From Lepidodermella squamata (Eukaryota > Gastrotricha), in NCBI GenBank assembly GCA_047495785.1, contig JBLDXI010000013.1, positions 62,001-126,000 on the forward strand: a stretch of DNA of 64,000 nt, in the 5' to 3' direction. How positions within the stretch are numbered: position 1 is the stretch's first letter; the number at the start of each line of letters is the position of its first letter. Below, one piece after another: positions 13,585 to 26,107 of the stretch. The position numbers and the translations under genes are program-made. Under the pieces are notes generated by a model. The model was not told the origin of the DNA and did not search any database. It worked only from the letters and a program-made list of their open reading frames with translations.

Positions 13585-14836
13585 CTGTTTTGAACCAAGC
13601 TTGCCGGAATTGTTGTCTTCGGCCAGACTCGCAAGACCGTCACGTGCCATCTTTATCGAACCTGTGTTTTAAAATTGTAAGGAAACAGGCTTCAACAAGA
13701 GCGCTCAATCGTTTCAAGAGGTGAGAAATATATATCCATTTGGCTATCTGTGAATGTTATCTATCGGTTATCAGCCGCGAACAGTGCTCTATGTCAATAT
13801 TTATCGCGCTCAAGTGGTGCCAAAGTGATTGATACTGTTGATGGGAAGCAAACAAAATCGCGAGCCAATTTGCTACTCGACGACGGCCGCGGGCGAGCGA
13901 GAGGTGACCTTGCTCGCTCACCGGGAAAGAGCGCACAGTGGCAGGGGCGCGTGTCGCACAGCTGCCCGTTTACGGCCGTGCCAAACTGGCGAATCCAGGT
14001 GCATGGCTTGCGCAATGCAGCCACGAGAGTCATTGACAAATTAGCTGGCTTCGAAGCGCTGGCCATATTAGCGCAGCAGAAGCGCATTAACACGTCCCAA
14101 CAAGGATTAAGAGGTATCTTACAAACTTGCGTACATTTAATTACGAGACTGACGAGTATACTTTCAGCGCATAAATGTTAAGAATCGACTAGATGATTAT
14201 TCGGAAAAAGATATTGTGAGAAAAAAACTCACCGTGCTCGAATAAATTTGAGGCGCCGTTGCCATTGTTGCCTTGCTGTTGCAGCCATGAGTTGGCGCGC
14301 TTTGTTACTTGTATCTGGGCTGAGTTAGCAGAGTTTGAGCCACCATTCGACGGTGCCATGATATTCGTTAAATTGCTGCTGATGTTTGCAGGCGACATGA
14401 CCTCTGCGAAAAATTGCGATTTCGAGTTGAAGTACGTGGACGTAAGATCTGTCTCACCTAGCGACGTGAAAATGGGTAGCAGTGGAGTGGTAGAGCTTGC
14501 GTTAATGGCCGCAGCCAGCGATGACGAAGTTAGCGCAACCGAAGCGTTCGTTGCGCCTGGCGATGGGCTCGTCAAATGCTGATAGTGTTGGTGCAGCGAG
14601 TTTTGAGAAGATTGTTGCACGCCGTTGAGCGCGAGCTTGGTGCCAGCGTATCCGTTGCTGGCAATGCCGGCGCTGCTCGATGTTGCAGCAGAATCGGCAG
14701 GCGCGGCCGGCGTCGCGGTCGGCACGACAACGCTCTGCGCGCCTGGCGAAGTCGCCGTCTGGCCGTTGCTTGTCGGCGTTGCGGGCAGCGGCGCAGCGGC
14801 GTTGACGCCGAGCGGTGACGGTGCCGACTGTTGCAT
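12401..14836 (-). CDS. ETS-domain transcription factor, ERG/FLI1/FEV subfamily
   Basis: Nuclear DNA-binding factor recognising GGAA/T sites. Exons on the minus strand are 14836-14233, 13661-13326 and 13164-12401, phase-consistent, giving 567 residues. The ETS domain lies at about residues 343-424 and includes [14 protein letters not shown], the invariant WEGTNGEFK, the recognition helix region [20 protein letters not shown] and [10 protein letters not shown]. It is closest in my reading to ERG/FLI1/FEV. No Pointed (SAM) domain is apparent in the N-terminal 330 residues, which would favour a FEV/Ets65A-like member. The N-terminus is Ala/Ser/Thr-rich low complexity, followed by a run of about 13 Gln near residue 226 and an Ala run just before the ETS domain. 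The C-terminus is His/Ala-rich and ends PPYY, as ERG-type proteins end in a tyrosine pair. The start ATG at 14836 is the first in frame. Confidence 0.9.
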
Positions 14837-17800
14837 GGTTCCTATTTACCGCTAACTCTCCAGGAACTATTAAAATAGCCGAAAGCAGTCGTATATCGCT
14901 TGATAACCGTTGATGTGATGGAAATCCGGTAAGGAAAAAGGAAGTTTGACTTGAAAGAACGCTCCGGCATCCGCCTTTCGGATTTTATTCCGTCGAGAAC
15001 GCGGCCCGCTCAATGCTGACCAATCAGCGACGCGTGTGCGCAATGGCGCTCTGTGATTGGTCGGTGACACGCCTATTTCGCTCGGCGGCGACCTCTCAGC
15101 TGCGCCGGCGTCGATCGATTGTCGCCGTTGCTGCGCTTACGCACGTGTGGCGCTTATGCAACTCGATGGCAAGAGGTCACCTGCGAAAGGCCGGAATCAT
15201 CGATGCTCATTTCAAAGTATAACAGATTGCTGGAGAATTCGGTGCGAAATTTATGACAATATTATTGAAATCACCTTAAACAATAATAAATCAGCACTGT
15301 CTGGTTATTTTGCCAGTACACAAAAAATGGATTTCCATCAAACGCGTGTTTATATTTTTCTTTTTCGCTCATTAATCTTGATTTTGTATCAAACATGATT
15401 TTTCGATGCAACTGCCGGTTATCATAGTAATTACGGTCCCTGAATGCAGATAATCCTACAAACCTGAAGGTGTGTGAGCATATAATCAGGCTATTTTGGA
15501 AAATTGACCGTTGACGAAGCGCATTGTGTAACATTTTGCTGGTTTCAATCACGCGACCACTTTGGCGCCGAAGTGCGCACGCGCGACAACCAAGAGGCTC
15601 ATCAATCCCGGGCGAGAACCACTTGGGTTAGGGTACGCTCTCATGCCATACACAAGTTTCATATGAAACACATCTCTATTATTGGCACGTGCGCTCGATG
15701 CACAGGTAGGCCGCGAAGGCGCAAATCCGCGAGGCGCGGCGCTTAAGCCGCATGCGCGCATGTTGCGTCATCACAGCATTAGCGGCGTGACATCATTATT
15801 CGCTCATCAACGTGTGCAATAAATTTTAGGGCGTCAATTATATTGCCGGGCCAGGCCCATTGACCGTAAAAAATGGCCAGCTCGCCTTTGAAATGGCCAG
15901 CGGCGACACCAAGATGAAAGGCACCGTCACTACAATCAATTGCCGGGTTCGACATCGTAATATATGTAGCTAATCGCAGCTCATCGATCAGTCCATTTTA
16001 AAGGGACCAATTTTGTCATTCACTTCTTTCTTCCTGGGAAAATTTGAAATTAATTTCGCACTCCATTACGTCCCTGGCCGCGCACTGAAATACGCGGTTT
16101 GGCCGCAGCGCGTACCTCATCATCACCATCCGAAGCCGCTAGCAATGAAGGCACGCGCATACGATGGCACTGGTTGATGGCTGCTGAACGGCGCTGTAAT
16201 GGCAACACAATATTTTATATCAAAATGTATACGGCACAGGCGACGGACGTCCGGCAGAAGGCTGGCCGGAATCGACGTGGGCGTGCGCTGCGCCGTCGCC
16301 ATTATACGAAGTAATATATGGCGCGATCACAGCGCGTTCTTTCGAACCTGAGTCGCTCTATTGCGCCGTGGCGTTGTGTACGTTAAATTGCTCACAGACT
16401 GATGCTTTTAGCTCCGGATATTGGTTAGCAGCGCTGGCTGCCAGGTCGCCGATCAATAGCGCGCCTGCGATTTTGTTGACGCTGCGCCTGTGTGTAATTT
16501 CACCGAACCTCGACAAATTGTGAAATTATTACTTATTATTATTATATTTTCATTATAATTCACGTCACAGGTTTGCAGCCGCGCTGAAGGCGCTAATAAC
16601 AGGAGAAGCAATTAGAGCTCGAGTCTGTACCTGACTGCGATCAACTTGAACCGCTTGCAAGAAGTGCAAATGCACAGCACGTGGGGTGAAGAATTTCACC
16701 CGATCGGAGGGAACCTGTTAAGCGCTCCTTTCGCAAAAAAAATAAAAAACACATATGTATAGATAATTGAGACAATAGATGAGGCTTTATACTTCGGGCG
16801 CGATTCAGATGAATACAAAAACGTTATGACTAGGTAAAAGCAATGAGTTGAACAGCATTTCGATTTCCTTATCGGTAATAGTTGCGTTTCGTCTGAAATC
16901 ACTTCATAAACAGCAGCAAACCGGAATCGTAATATCCGAATAGGAAACTCATCAGGATCGCGAGATCATTTGGTGCTTCAACCATTTTTTCCTATGTCAT
17001 ATCGCTCACATACGAATATATTTAGAAGAAGAGTCTCGCCTGTCATCCTCGAATGACCGAAATAAATCAACGTAGGTCAATGCACTTCTTAGTCAGAGAG
17101 ACCAAGTAAGATTAAACGCACAAAATTTGAATAATATTGGAAGAATAAGGAGTGGGAAGATTGGGAAGTAGAGGTGTTGATGAAGCTTGAAGCTTGAGCT
17201 GAAGTACTATTCCTACAATTCCTACTGCTGTCTACACAGGCCATTTTATCAACCGACAGCGAACCGCTTTTAGCTGATGAGCTGATGAACTATACAGACT
17301 TCACTTCGAACCCTCTCAATCCTCTAGGAAAAATCTGATCTCTATAACATTTCCAAAGTATTGAATGAGGAATGTTTGGCTGATTTCGAAGTTCGATTCT
17401 TTGTCAAACGTTTATCGATTAATTTTAAGTAAGGAGAAAATAAGTCAAGCGCACGGATAAGAAAACCTGAGGACAAGCTTCTCGATCTTGAAGGTTGTTC
17501 TTTGAAGTGATTCCGTGCATTTTTATTTGTATTATTCGCGATGTAAAAAATATTTTGCATTAATACAACCGATTGAAATTTGCTCACTCCACCGAAAATC
17601 GCGAGTAACGCTCGCGGCAGCGGCAATTCAAGCGGATCGAGCTGCGAGGCTGTAATAAAGACGTATAAAGAGAAAAAGAAATAGAGAAATAAAGATACCT
17701 ATAAAGATAGGTGAATGTTAACAATTGAACTCACTTGCCATCTGCAATAATGCTGGCTGGTGGCGGCTACTCAGCGTTTAACTGGCGACCATCATTTTGA

Positions 17801-18209
17801 CGACGAAATTTGACAAGGAATAGCATTTTCAAATGCTGAAAATTTCTCCATTCATGTTTGTTGATAATCCCCCAAATCCTCCAAACCGAAAGATCAGATA
17901 ATTAAATACCATTGCTGTAAAACTTTATCAGCGTCGAAAGCGTCTTGGCCGAATTTTGCCGGAAGTAATTGAAGTATAAATAATGCCTGTATCAGACCTG
18001 TGTTCGACTCGGTATAGAGCTCTCAACAAAGGTGTGAAGCCCTGAGAATCCTTCGCATCGGGCAAGTTTAGATTGATAACCGATCGGAAACCAATCGTGA
18101 ACTTGAAAATATCGCATATATCCTGCTAGGCCACCTGTCGAATATATCCCTCTGGATGAGCGCAAATTGCCGATTCACAGGGCAAGCTAGGTGGAGGGCG
18201 TAAGACACG
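14837..18209. other. Intergenic DNA upstream of the ETS gene
   Basis: The first 1.5 kb (14840-16350) is CG-rich and may include the ETS promoter and 5' UTR. The remainder is AT-rich. No protein or RNA gene was recognised on either strand. Confidence 0.4.
15019..15061 (-). promoter_or_regulatory. Paired inverted CCAAT boxes upstream of the ETS gene
   Basis: ACCAATCAG at 15019 and GTGATTGGT ending at 15061 face each other about 185-225 bases upstream of the ETS start codon, in a locally CG-rich stretch. CCAAT/ATTGG pairs are typical NF-Y sites. No TATA box was identified and promoter function is inferred only from position. Confidence 0.3.
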
Positions 18210-18474
18210 CTACGGCACTTCACACGGAGGGTCTTTGCGAGTTCTCAGAAAATGAGGCGGGTGTCGACTTGTGCTCCAAGTAGCTTGATTGATTGTTGAG
18301 GTTAAACCGAAGCGCCATTCGCATTGATCGCGGGTAGGCCGGCGTCGGTTTTCGCAGTTTTCGGGCGGATATAAACATGATTGCGACTTTTTCTCGTTCA
18401 ACTTCAGAGAATCGTCGCTTAACCAGGTTGCGACATTGCATAACTTTGATTCTTTTGCTGTTTCCACACTTCAA
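18210..18474 (-). pseudogene. Decayed LINE reverse-transcriptase fragment
   Basis: Two overlapping minus-strand frames together give the region just after the reverse-transcriptase active site of a LINE pol. One frame reads NVATWLSDDSLKLNEKKSQ; the continuation, IMFISARKLRKPTPAYP, lies in a neighbouring frame, so there is a frameshift between them. NSLxLNxxKTQ followed by a proline-rich stretch is characteristic of CR1/Jockey-type elements. Minus-strand frames near 19210-19360 (LEKLDGVRNRFC) look like a post-RT segment of another copy. All of it is non-functional. Confidence 0.55.
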
Positions 18475-20599
18475 GAAGCCCTAGGGAAGGCCAGTTTCGA
18501 GGGAAAACGCACACAAAGCCGAGGCTTATTATGTGATTTTTCCGAGAAACTAGCCGTACCGTGGGCTCTATTCTACATAATACTCGGGAGGAAGCTGTTA
18601 CCCTCTTAGTTTTACGGGGTTTATACCCCTAAAAAATGCGAAAAATTACATGGTAAAAAATCTAGGTATCTGAAAACTGGAAAGCTCAAAGTTAGCAATC
18701 TGGTTAATCTGAAAGGCTGTTCGCGATGTTTACTAATCAAACCATTCCGGGCTTTACAAGCCATCCTTCTGCCGGATACTTCAAAAATTGAAGGTTCCCA
18801 CAGGTTGGTTATTTTTCGCTTGAATGCTCGGGCATTTTCAGCGGGCCGAAATCGCGTTTCTGCCCTCAACACCGTCAAGGATTTCTTAATTTCAGCTGGC
18901 ATCATCGAGTTTGTCTCACTTGAAGATTTTTTATTTAAGACAGTTTACGGGTGCGCAATGTTTGCTATGGAACAAGCCCTAGGACATGTAGCGATGATTT
19001 GAAGAAATAACAGTAGGGATTTTCCATTTTCTGACGATACCGATCATTCTTTCGAATGGCTCGATATTCTTCCTGTCGCCTTTCGGTTGCTTTGCCAGGT
19101 CGATTGTGTATAGTTCAGATGATTTTCGGGTTCTGCTTCGCCTTTTGAATATGTGACTGAATTTCGAGCGAATTTGGGCGGTAATACATCGGCCAGCTAC
19201 GACGATCTTATATATCTAGGTCATCACTCTCCCACGTATCTCCGATGCACGAGTTGTTGCAGTTTTGCGCCGGTGATCGGTGATGCTGCAGAATCTGTTT
19301 CGAACTCCGTCCAGCTTCTCTAGGACGGCCGACGACGCTGCAAACGTGTAAGCAACCATGCCAAATCTAGGAAAGGTAGCACGTAAGACTTGTAGGCGCT
19401 TTCCATTTGGCTTGGTGGCAAGTAGGATCTGAGTCGCAACAATTGCGTGATGGCTGTTGTCGCTTGTCCAATCTTTGATTTTTAAAATAAATCATCACGC
19501 ACTTTTCTCCCTCCGCTCGATCGAAGCAATCGGACATGTATAGGTACAGGTCGCAACGTTCGCAGGAAAAGATCAGATCAACAGGTTGTTCTCGCTTCGC
19601 TAAAAGTAGATAGCACACTGCCTTCCAGGTTGCATATCTCAGTTTGAAATGATGACGTCGCAGCAACGGCTGCTAACAATATCCAGAACAGATATATTAA
19701 GCAGTTCTTTTGCGCCAAATATTAACTTCATTGACACTCCAGCAGACATTGGAAAAACCTTCCTATCACAATCTCTCAATTCTGTCTGATATCGAACGGT
19801 AAATCACTATTGCTGTTGCATCTTCCGCTGTCGTTGCTTGCCTCCTTATAAGAGGTGCAGCTACCCATGTTGCAATTTGTGCGATCTCATGAAGAAGTAG
19901 ATCCCTATGACTTTTACTTATTGAGAGCTGAGAGCTATTCTATTTTCATTGTTGCAATAAATTTGGATCCAACTGCTCCAACATCAACCAGGCGCGAGCA
20001 GCTTTGAAAATTTGGGAATCGTTGAAGGAATATGTCATTGTACTAGTGAAACCCGCCAAGTCTATTGAAATATTCAAACTTGACATAAATCGAATTGTTT
20101 TTAATTTTGCCTTGAGTTGGTATCAACCGTTTCCTCCTGATGAGGCGAGCCTGGAAATTATTTTTATTTCTCTAACAATTGCGCGTTGAATACTCTACTG
20201 TCAACCAGTTACCACCCTAACCAAACCGAAGACTTGGTAGGAGCTATTTGCCTAAGATCTATTACCTGCTAGTGGACACGCGAAGCTCATTTCACAGAAA
20301 CGTCAAAACAGAAATGTGAAGTCACACAATGCTATTGCAAATGAGCGTCCAAAATGACCCGGCAATTGTCCTAAGGCAGCCAAACACTATGCATTACATT
20401 ACTCTTCATATTTTCACTCTTCGCCGAATCGCGAAATACGGCATCCAGAGTTCCAAGAAGTTCGGATGTGTACAGTCAATGCAGTAAAACTGGTGCGCAA
20501 AATTTGTAAACTACCGCCGATTTTGGCGGCCGGAAATTCCCCTAGCCGGCCGCGACACCCTCGGCGTCTCCAACCGGCCGCACGGCCGGAATACTTTTA

Positions 20600-20730
20600 C
20601 ATCGGCCAAAGCAACTGATTCACAGCGTACAATAGCCGCAATAGATGATGGCAGCAAGGCTCCAGGCATCAAAACAAGCAGTCGAGGCACAAGTCGCAAC
20701 TGTTCCGTATACCTACTGAACGTTTTTAGC
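20600..20730. repeat. Direct dispersed repeat, copy A
   Basis: Shares AGCGTACAATAGCCG, then GATGGCAGCAAGGCTCCAGG, then CAAAACAAGCAGTCGAGGC, then CAAGTCGCAACT with 21900-22015 in the same orientation and order, at roughly 90 percent identity by eye. On the minus strand both copies read as an open stretch (LRLxPRLLVLxPGALLPS), so the repeat may come from a coding part of a mobile element. Confidence 0.65.
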
Positions 20731-21799
20731 TGGAAACCATGAGATTCGTTTGGCTGCGCCAAACTCACTCGGGGTTCCAGATCGGGGGGGAAATTATATT
20801 TCTCCATGGCTAACCATAGAGTCGGCAGTGCCGGATTTTGCCAGCTAGAAATTGTTCGGGGCCCTAAGCAATTTCCATCTTCGAGGGCCCCTGTAGTTGG
20901 TTGTCACAATTGAGCAGCTTGATTTACTCCCCTAAAAGCTGGGCCGAGTCGGACCGCTGTCGTTCGGTTTTTCTAATAAAAAAAATACTCAGCCACTTTT
21001 GTGGAAATTACATGTGATTTGAACCAATTAATTCGAGCGAAGCGAGCCAATTTTGAGGTTTTTCAACTAGAAATAGTCAACAAATCTCTTAAAAATGACC
21101 TAAATATGTACCAATATTTCCTGACCTTTTACATTTTGCCTTGAATTTTGGTTGTTAACTTGAACATTTCGGTTTTCACATTAGTAAAATTGCACGAAAA
21201 TACACTGATTCAACATATGTTTACTATTAAATTACTATTATGTTTACACGCATTCATGTTCAGAATTTGATTGAATCATTTGATAATGTAAAATGCTGCC
21301 TACTGACCATACTGCCGAGACGTTAGCAGTTTCTGTTGAAGGTTTGGAAGCAGCATTGGAAAAGTATAAAAGTGCGAGCGAAGCGAGCACATTTTTTCAA
21401 AATGTTGGTCCATTTTTCACCAAGGGCCCGATAATGGCGGGGCCCTAAGGCAATTGCCTTATTGTTTGCCTAATGGAAAAGGTGGCGCTGCACAGCAGAC
21501 TGTAATGTTGGGCTGCTGGACAAGGCCCTACATAGAAGACTCGACAGCAAGTCGAGGGATTGGTCAAGGAGCAATGCGACCCCAGCATCCTTTATGAAGG
21601 ACGAAGAATTCGACTGATAAAAACCTCAAGTCTTTTTTAGTCTTCGTTCTTAGTCACTAAAAGTACAAGCCATTTCAGCCAACTCATCTGGTCGAAAAAT
21701 CACAACTCTTAATCCAGCCGATCAAAGCTTGGCAAAGATCTTGTCGCGTTAATCGGATCCGACGGTCACTCTCATTTCGCCGTATTTTGCTGTCTTCCT

Positions 21800-21900
21800 T
21801 CCTCTAAGGAAGAGTAGAAAGGAAGTAGGAAGAAGAGGAAGATAGAAGGAAGAAAAGGAAGAAAAAGAGAGGGTAGAGGGAAGAGGGTAGAAGAAGAACA
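21800..21900. repeat. Purine-rich GGAAGAA tract
   Basis: About 100 bases almost free of pyrimidines on the plus strand, containing AAGAAAAAGAGAGGG also present at about 3830. It is a simple, low-complexity repeat directly before direct-repeat copy B. Confidence 0.6.
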
Positions 21901-22015
21901 GCGTACAATAGCCGTAATAGCTGATGGCAGCAAGGCTCCAGGCGTCAAAACAAGCAGTCGAGGCTCAAGTCGCAACTTTTCCGAATACTGAAAACGTTGA
22001 ACTTGAAACCCAAAG
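21900..22015. repeat. Direct dispersed repeat, copy B
   Basis: Second copy of the repeat at 20600-20730, same orientation, about 1.3 kb downstream. Confidence 0.65.
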
Positions 22016-22656
22016 ATAGCAACAGCCCAGAAAAGGGAGCTCCATTCTCCCAGTCTCTCTGCGCTCTCACATTCCCTCACCTGCAGGCTGTCAACAGGCT
22101 GTCAACAGCTAAACTACGGAACGCCTGGTTTGAGGCGTCGGTAGCAAACCATGCTACCAACTTCCTGGGACAGTTTTTACTTATTTATTTTAAAAAATCC
22201 ACTTGGTCGATTAAGCGAGTAAAATTGAAATTGCGTTTCAATTATATTTCGAATTTTTGTGTTTTCGTTTTACTTGAGACCTCATCAAAAACATGTAGAA
22301 CATTAAGGATGACCCACCAATCATCAAGGCTTGGAATAAACAGAGAACTCTGCTTACGCCCAACACGTTTGTAAGAATGATCACACAAAAGCCAAGAAGA
22401 ACATTGAGGCAATTGAATGATTAGTTGATTTCGATAGGTATAACGTCTCATTCAGAATTAGAAGGCAAGGCTTCTCTGAGAGCAATCAACATTTGATAGA
22501 GCGCAGCACAATCCGACAACGCGTAACTATGTTAAAAGATAATGATAAACAAAAACGGCTGCGCTGGTCAGTAATGCACAGCTCAGTGACAATAACAGCT
22601 AACAAATTGTACATTTAGAGATAATGAAAATAATGAAATCACAGTCTACACTAATA

Positions 22657-23474
22657 TTAAACTTTAGCCGCTGTTTTGTTCTGAACAGGCAAATATAGCT
22701 TGAACTCCGCCGGTAGTTCATCTTCAGAGTAGAGCCGATCGGAAAAGTAGACTCGACGAATTCGGCAATTTGCATGTATCTACAATTGAAAAATGAAGGT
22801 AAGAATGGATAATTACAAAAAGCCCCGGAGGTCTTGACATACTTGAACTCTGAGCGTCTCAATGTAGTTGGTGCCGTACGCACGCCGAGTGAAGTCTGAC
22901 AAATTGAACTGAATTTGATTCCAGCCATCGTCTAGACGCATCGGCATTGTACAAATGAAGGGTTTTACGCGAGTAGTTGACTGATAGTTGCTTGCACGAA
23001 AACGCCTTCGCACGTTTTTGTCATCTAAAACCTGGAAATAAGTAGCAAATAGCTGAATTTCCCTTCATTTGATAATGCGTTCATCATACCTGGACTTCAA
23101 ATGTAAAGTATTTCTTCAGATTTTTGATGATCATGACGAGAAATGGAAGCTTTATTCCGAGTGTCTTTTTAGTATCGGCAGGGCAAGTGATGAAAGTAGT
23201 GCTAAGCAAAAAGACAAAGATAAAAGAAAGTTTCCTTCGCATGACAGAAGCATACCTGACATTAGTTCCTACAATTTCCAATACTAAAGACTGAATGTCG
23301 TTGTCGGTGATTCGCTTGATATGACCGTTTCGGACCTGAAATAGATGAATTAAGAATTTGTAAACATTGAATTTTTTGAAAGAGACAAACCTTTTTGTCC
23401 CATATCTGTAGCGGCTTGCTGCCAATACTGTATAGAATCGACAGGAACCCACTTTGAAAAGTATTTTTGAACAT
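22657..23474 (-). CDS. CFAP20: CFAP20 (BUG22/GTL3), ciliary protein
   Basis: Cilia- and flagella-associated protein 20, a very conserved axonemal protein (inner junction of the doublet microtubules) also found at centrioles. Exons on the minus strand are 23474-23391, 23335-23256, 23201-23090, 23031-22843 and 22779-22657, all with GT-AG borders and matching phases, giving 195 residues against about 193 in vertebrates. Identity is near complete over [20 protein letters not shown], the segment [60 protein letters not shown] and [11 protein letters not shown]. The C-terminal few residues differ. Its presence implies that the organism builds motile cilia or flagella at some stage, for example in sperm. 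Confidence 0.97.
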
Positions 23475-25679
23475 TTTACGCCCGAGCTATTGCTCAATTT
23501 AAATTTTCTAAAACTTTGTAAAAAAAGCAGCCAAGAATATAGTAAAAGTCTCCACTAGAATATGATTCGCGAAAGCAGGTGAAACAATCATACAGGCTTC
23601 CTATTACTCCAGCCACATGTTCGCGTCTAAGTGTTCGGTCGTGACTGTTGCCACGCGACTCGTTGCTAGGCTCTGTTGCTCATAGCTCTATGCAGCACAT
23701 AGGACGAGCGGCGCAATGGGCAACGTAAGCGATCAATATGCGCACAGCGCAGGCATACACACACACACACATACACACACGCGCATGAATATACTTGCAC
23801 ATTATTATTATTATTATTATTAGTCAATTGAGAACGCAATGCCGGCAAACTACGGCGAGGTGTTTGTGAATACTCCCTTAAATGAGCGAGCGACATTTAA
23901 TTTTTGAAAATGTATTTTACGATTCATTGGAGGTTATGATTCAGGGCAACCATCAAACTCGGCAAAATTGAAATGATACATTCAGAATTATAGTACTATG
24001 CAAAACTCGGATATAGCCGACTAAAAAATTAGCATATATAAATTGCTCATTTAAAGCGATGCTTCTTCCACACAAAAATGAGGAAGAATTTAATGGTCTG
24101 CGATTAATTGGGTGCATTGGTAAAGCGTAATTTATTACAATTTTCGATTCGAGTCTTCAATGCGTTCGTGGAGCGATTGACCGATTCTCATAACTTTAGA
24201 ACTCTCATAGCTTTAGGCAGTTGTAGTAATTATGTAAAAACATAACTTTGAACACAGCAAAATAGATGCAGCAGTATAGAATATAGAAGTTTGACTGCGA
24301 CCAATGATATACAGCATGACTTTGTTCACAGTAATGTTATTATGAGCGACCCAGCATTCACTTTTCAAAACGGCTATAATTATGCTGACCAATCATAGGA
24401 ATTTTTGATGCGTTCGATAATTTCTGCAATGATAATGTGTTGCAAAAGTTTCAAACAAAGATACGGTAACAGAAATTCCGCATTCGAGAGGCAGCACGCT
24501 AAATAAATAACTCTTCTTACTATTCCGCTTTAAAAGTGGATTTCTGCTTCCTAGAATTCTAGTGGAATTTCAATCCTTTCCTCTTCCATCTAGGCCGAAC
24601 TGAGTACGCGGTTATATGTTATAAGCGTTCACAGCGAGTGTATCCAACATGTATAGCAAAAGCCGGCTATAACGCAAAGATTTCTCAGCCTTAATTACTA
24701 CAACATATATTTCCGAGCAATTATTAACCAAAAAACTCGCGTTCGGCATATTTATGTAGCATATGAGTCGCTGCCATTAAGAGGTGAAGCAAATTAGGCA
24801 AATCTGTGGCATTAGGCGGAATAAAATAGCTACGTAAAGCCTTTCGGAAATAAAAGAGAATATGAGCAAACGAGTATACGGGATACAGATCATCAACCTT
24901 GAAAAAGGCACCTGACAAGTAAAACTGAGTGTGTTGTTACTTATGCGGTGTTGCAGCCCAAGTTATAAAATTCCAAAGCATTACAATGTCAGACATAGAT
25001 GCCCGAGAATGCTTTGTGATACACAAAGTTATAAAAATAGCATTCGACAGCGACGCGGTGAAACGTTTCATTTGACGGGAATTTTTCCAGCGCGTGAAAA
25101 TGAATCATACCAATAAAAAAGGTATGGCCGGTTAAAGGTTAATCTATCTTCTATCTATCGCATACAGCATATATAGGATAACAGTGATGATAACAGTGCT
25201 ATTCTAAGACCACCATCGGCTATGCGACAAAGAAAACTTTACACTAGAATCAGATTCGACAGCTGTTAACTGTGTTGGCTATGATAGTTAGGTTCGATCA
25301 ATCAATGTTTTAATATAGTTTTAATAAAAATTTCAGCATTGAGCAGGTGTGAAACTTCGGGTTTCTAGAAGGTCTGATCGTTCATCGTTCATCGTTCCAT
25401 TAGCTAGCAGCATACGCACACGAAGTCTTTAGCGCCATCTAAATCTAAATCCACGCTAAGCCTAAAGCTTTCAGCTCAGCGGTCATCGATCCACACTCAG
25501 TCAACGCCGCACGTTGCTAAGATATATTGAATACTATAAGCTTATTTAAAATCATTTGTTATCACCATATAACTGTATCTTATAAATTACTGTCAAAATT
25601 TTTGGCGCCACCTGAAATGCATTATTCATTTCAGAAGTTTTTCATCCAGTTTCCGTTAGAGCTGTTTGTTTTTGTCTTT
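23475..25679. other. Intergenic region with microsatellites
   Basis: Upstream of CFAP20. It carries a CA run at about 23754-23780 and an ATT run at 23801-23822. No convincing coding exon was recognised. An open frame on the minus strand at 24724-24918 has no recognisable content. Confidence 0.4.
23754..23822. repeat. CA and ATT microsatellites
   Basis: A (CA)n run with one interruption is followed about 20 bases later by (ATT)7. They lie about 300 bases upstream of the CFAP20 start codon. Confidence 0.85.
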
Positions 25680-25689
25680 TAGGCAGAAT

Positions 25690-26107
25690 TTTCGGCTTTT
25701 TCTGCGTAAAATGTAAAACCAGCGCTAAGACAGAGGTGAACCCAGGACTTCGCAGTTCCACTAACGGCAGCCTCAAGGCCACGCAGTCCGACAGTGTCAC
25801 CCAAGACCGAACTTTCCTCATCCGCGGCTCGAAGGCATGGAGTCAGACCGACCCATTCATTCGTAAGCTGACTAGCTCGAAAGCCTGTCGCAAAGCCGCC
25901 TACTTGCAGCAATTCTTCATCGAGCAGGTGTCTGAATAGACCAAATAGATCATAGCTATATTTTTATAATTTATTTTCGTATTCTATTGTGCCTCTCTGC
26001 GCCTAACACCGAATAATCGGTGACAGGTTTTAACTCATTAACCGAAGCCCTGTTAAATCACCAGAATTGGTGTCAGGGTCTAACATCCATCCATCCATCC
26101 ATCCATT
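25690..26107 (+). mobile_element. LINE 3' end with hairpins and CATC tail
   Basis: The open frame ending at 25939 (TFLIRGSKAWSQTDPFIRKL, then LTSSKACRKAAYLQQFF) has the layout of the extreme C-terminus of CR1/Jockey-type pol proteins: an FxxRxxxxWNxLP-like motif, then IRxLTSxKAFRKA. The 3' UTR that follows has two small stem-loops, CACCGAATAATCGGTG at 26007-26022 and CACCAGAATTGGTG at 26059-26072, and ends in a (CATC)n tail at 26084-26107. The copy is 5' truncated. A related 3' end lies in opposite orientation at 48915-49120. Confidence 0.7.

Larger units (their letters stand above)
18475..22656. other. Gene-poor region with repeat debris
   Basis: No intact gene. It contains the direct-repeat pair at about 20600-20730 and 21900-22015, a purine-rich GGAAGAA tract at 21800-21900, and LINE-like remnants near 19210-19360. 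The stretch around 20820-21480 (GGGGCCCTAAG motifs at both ends) looks like further repeat sequence of unknown class. Confidence 0.4.

Noticed and set aside
13750-14181. 143-codon plus-strand frame
   Set aside because: Lies within the ETS intron, antisense to it. No recognisable domain and no splice context; likely a shadow of CG-rich composition.
24724-24918. 64-codon minus-strand frame
   Set aside because: Hydrophobic mixed content without a recognised motif, a splice context or a neighbouring gene.
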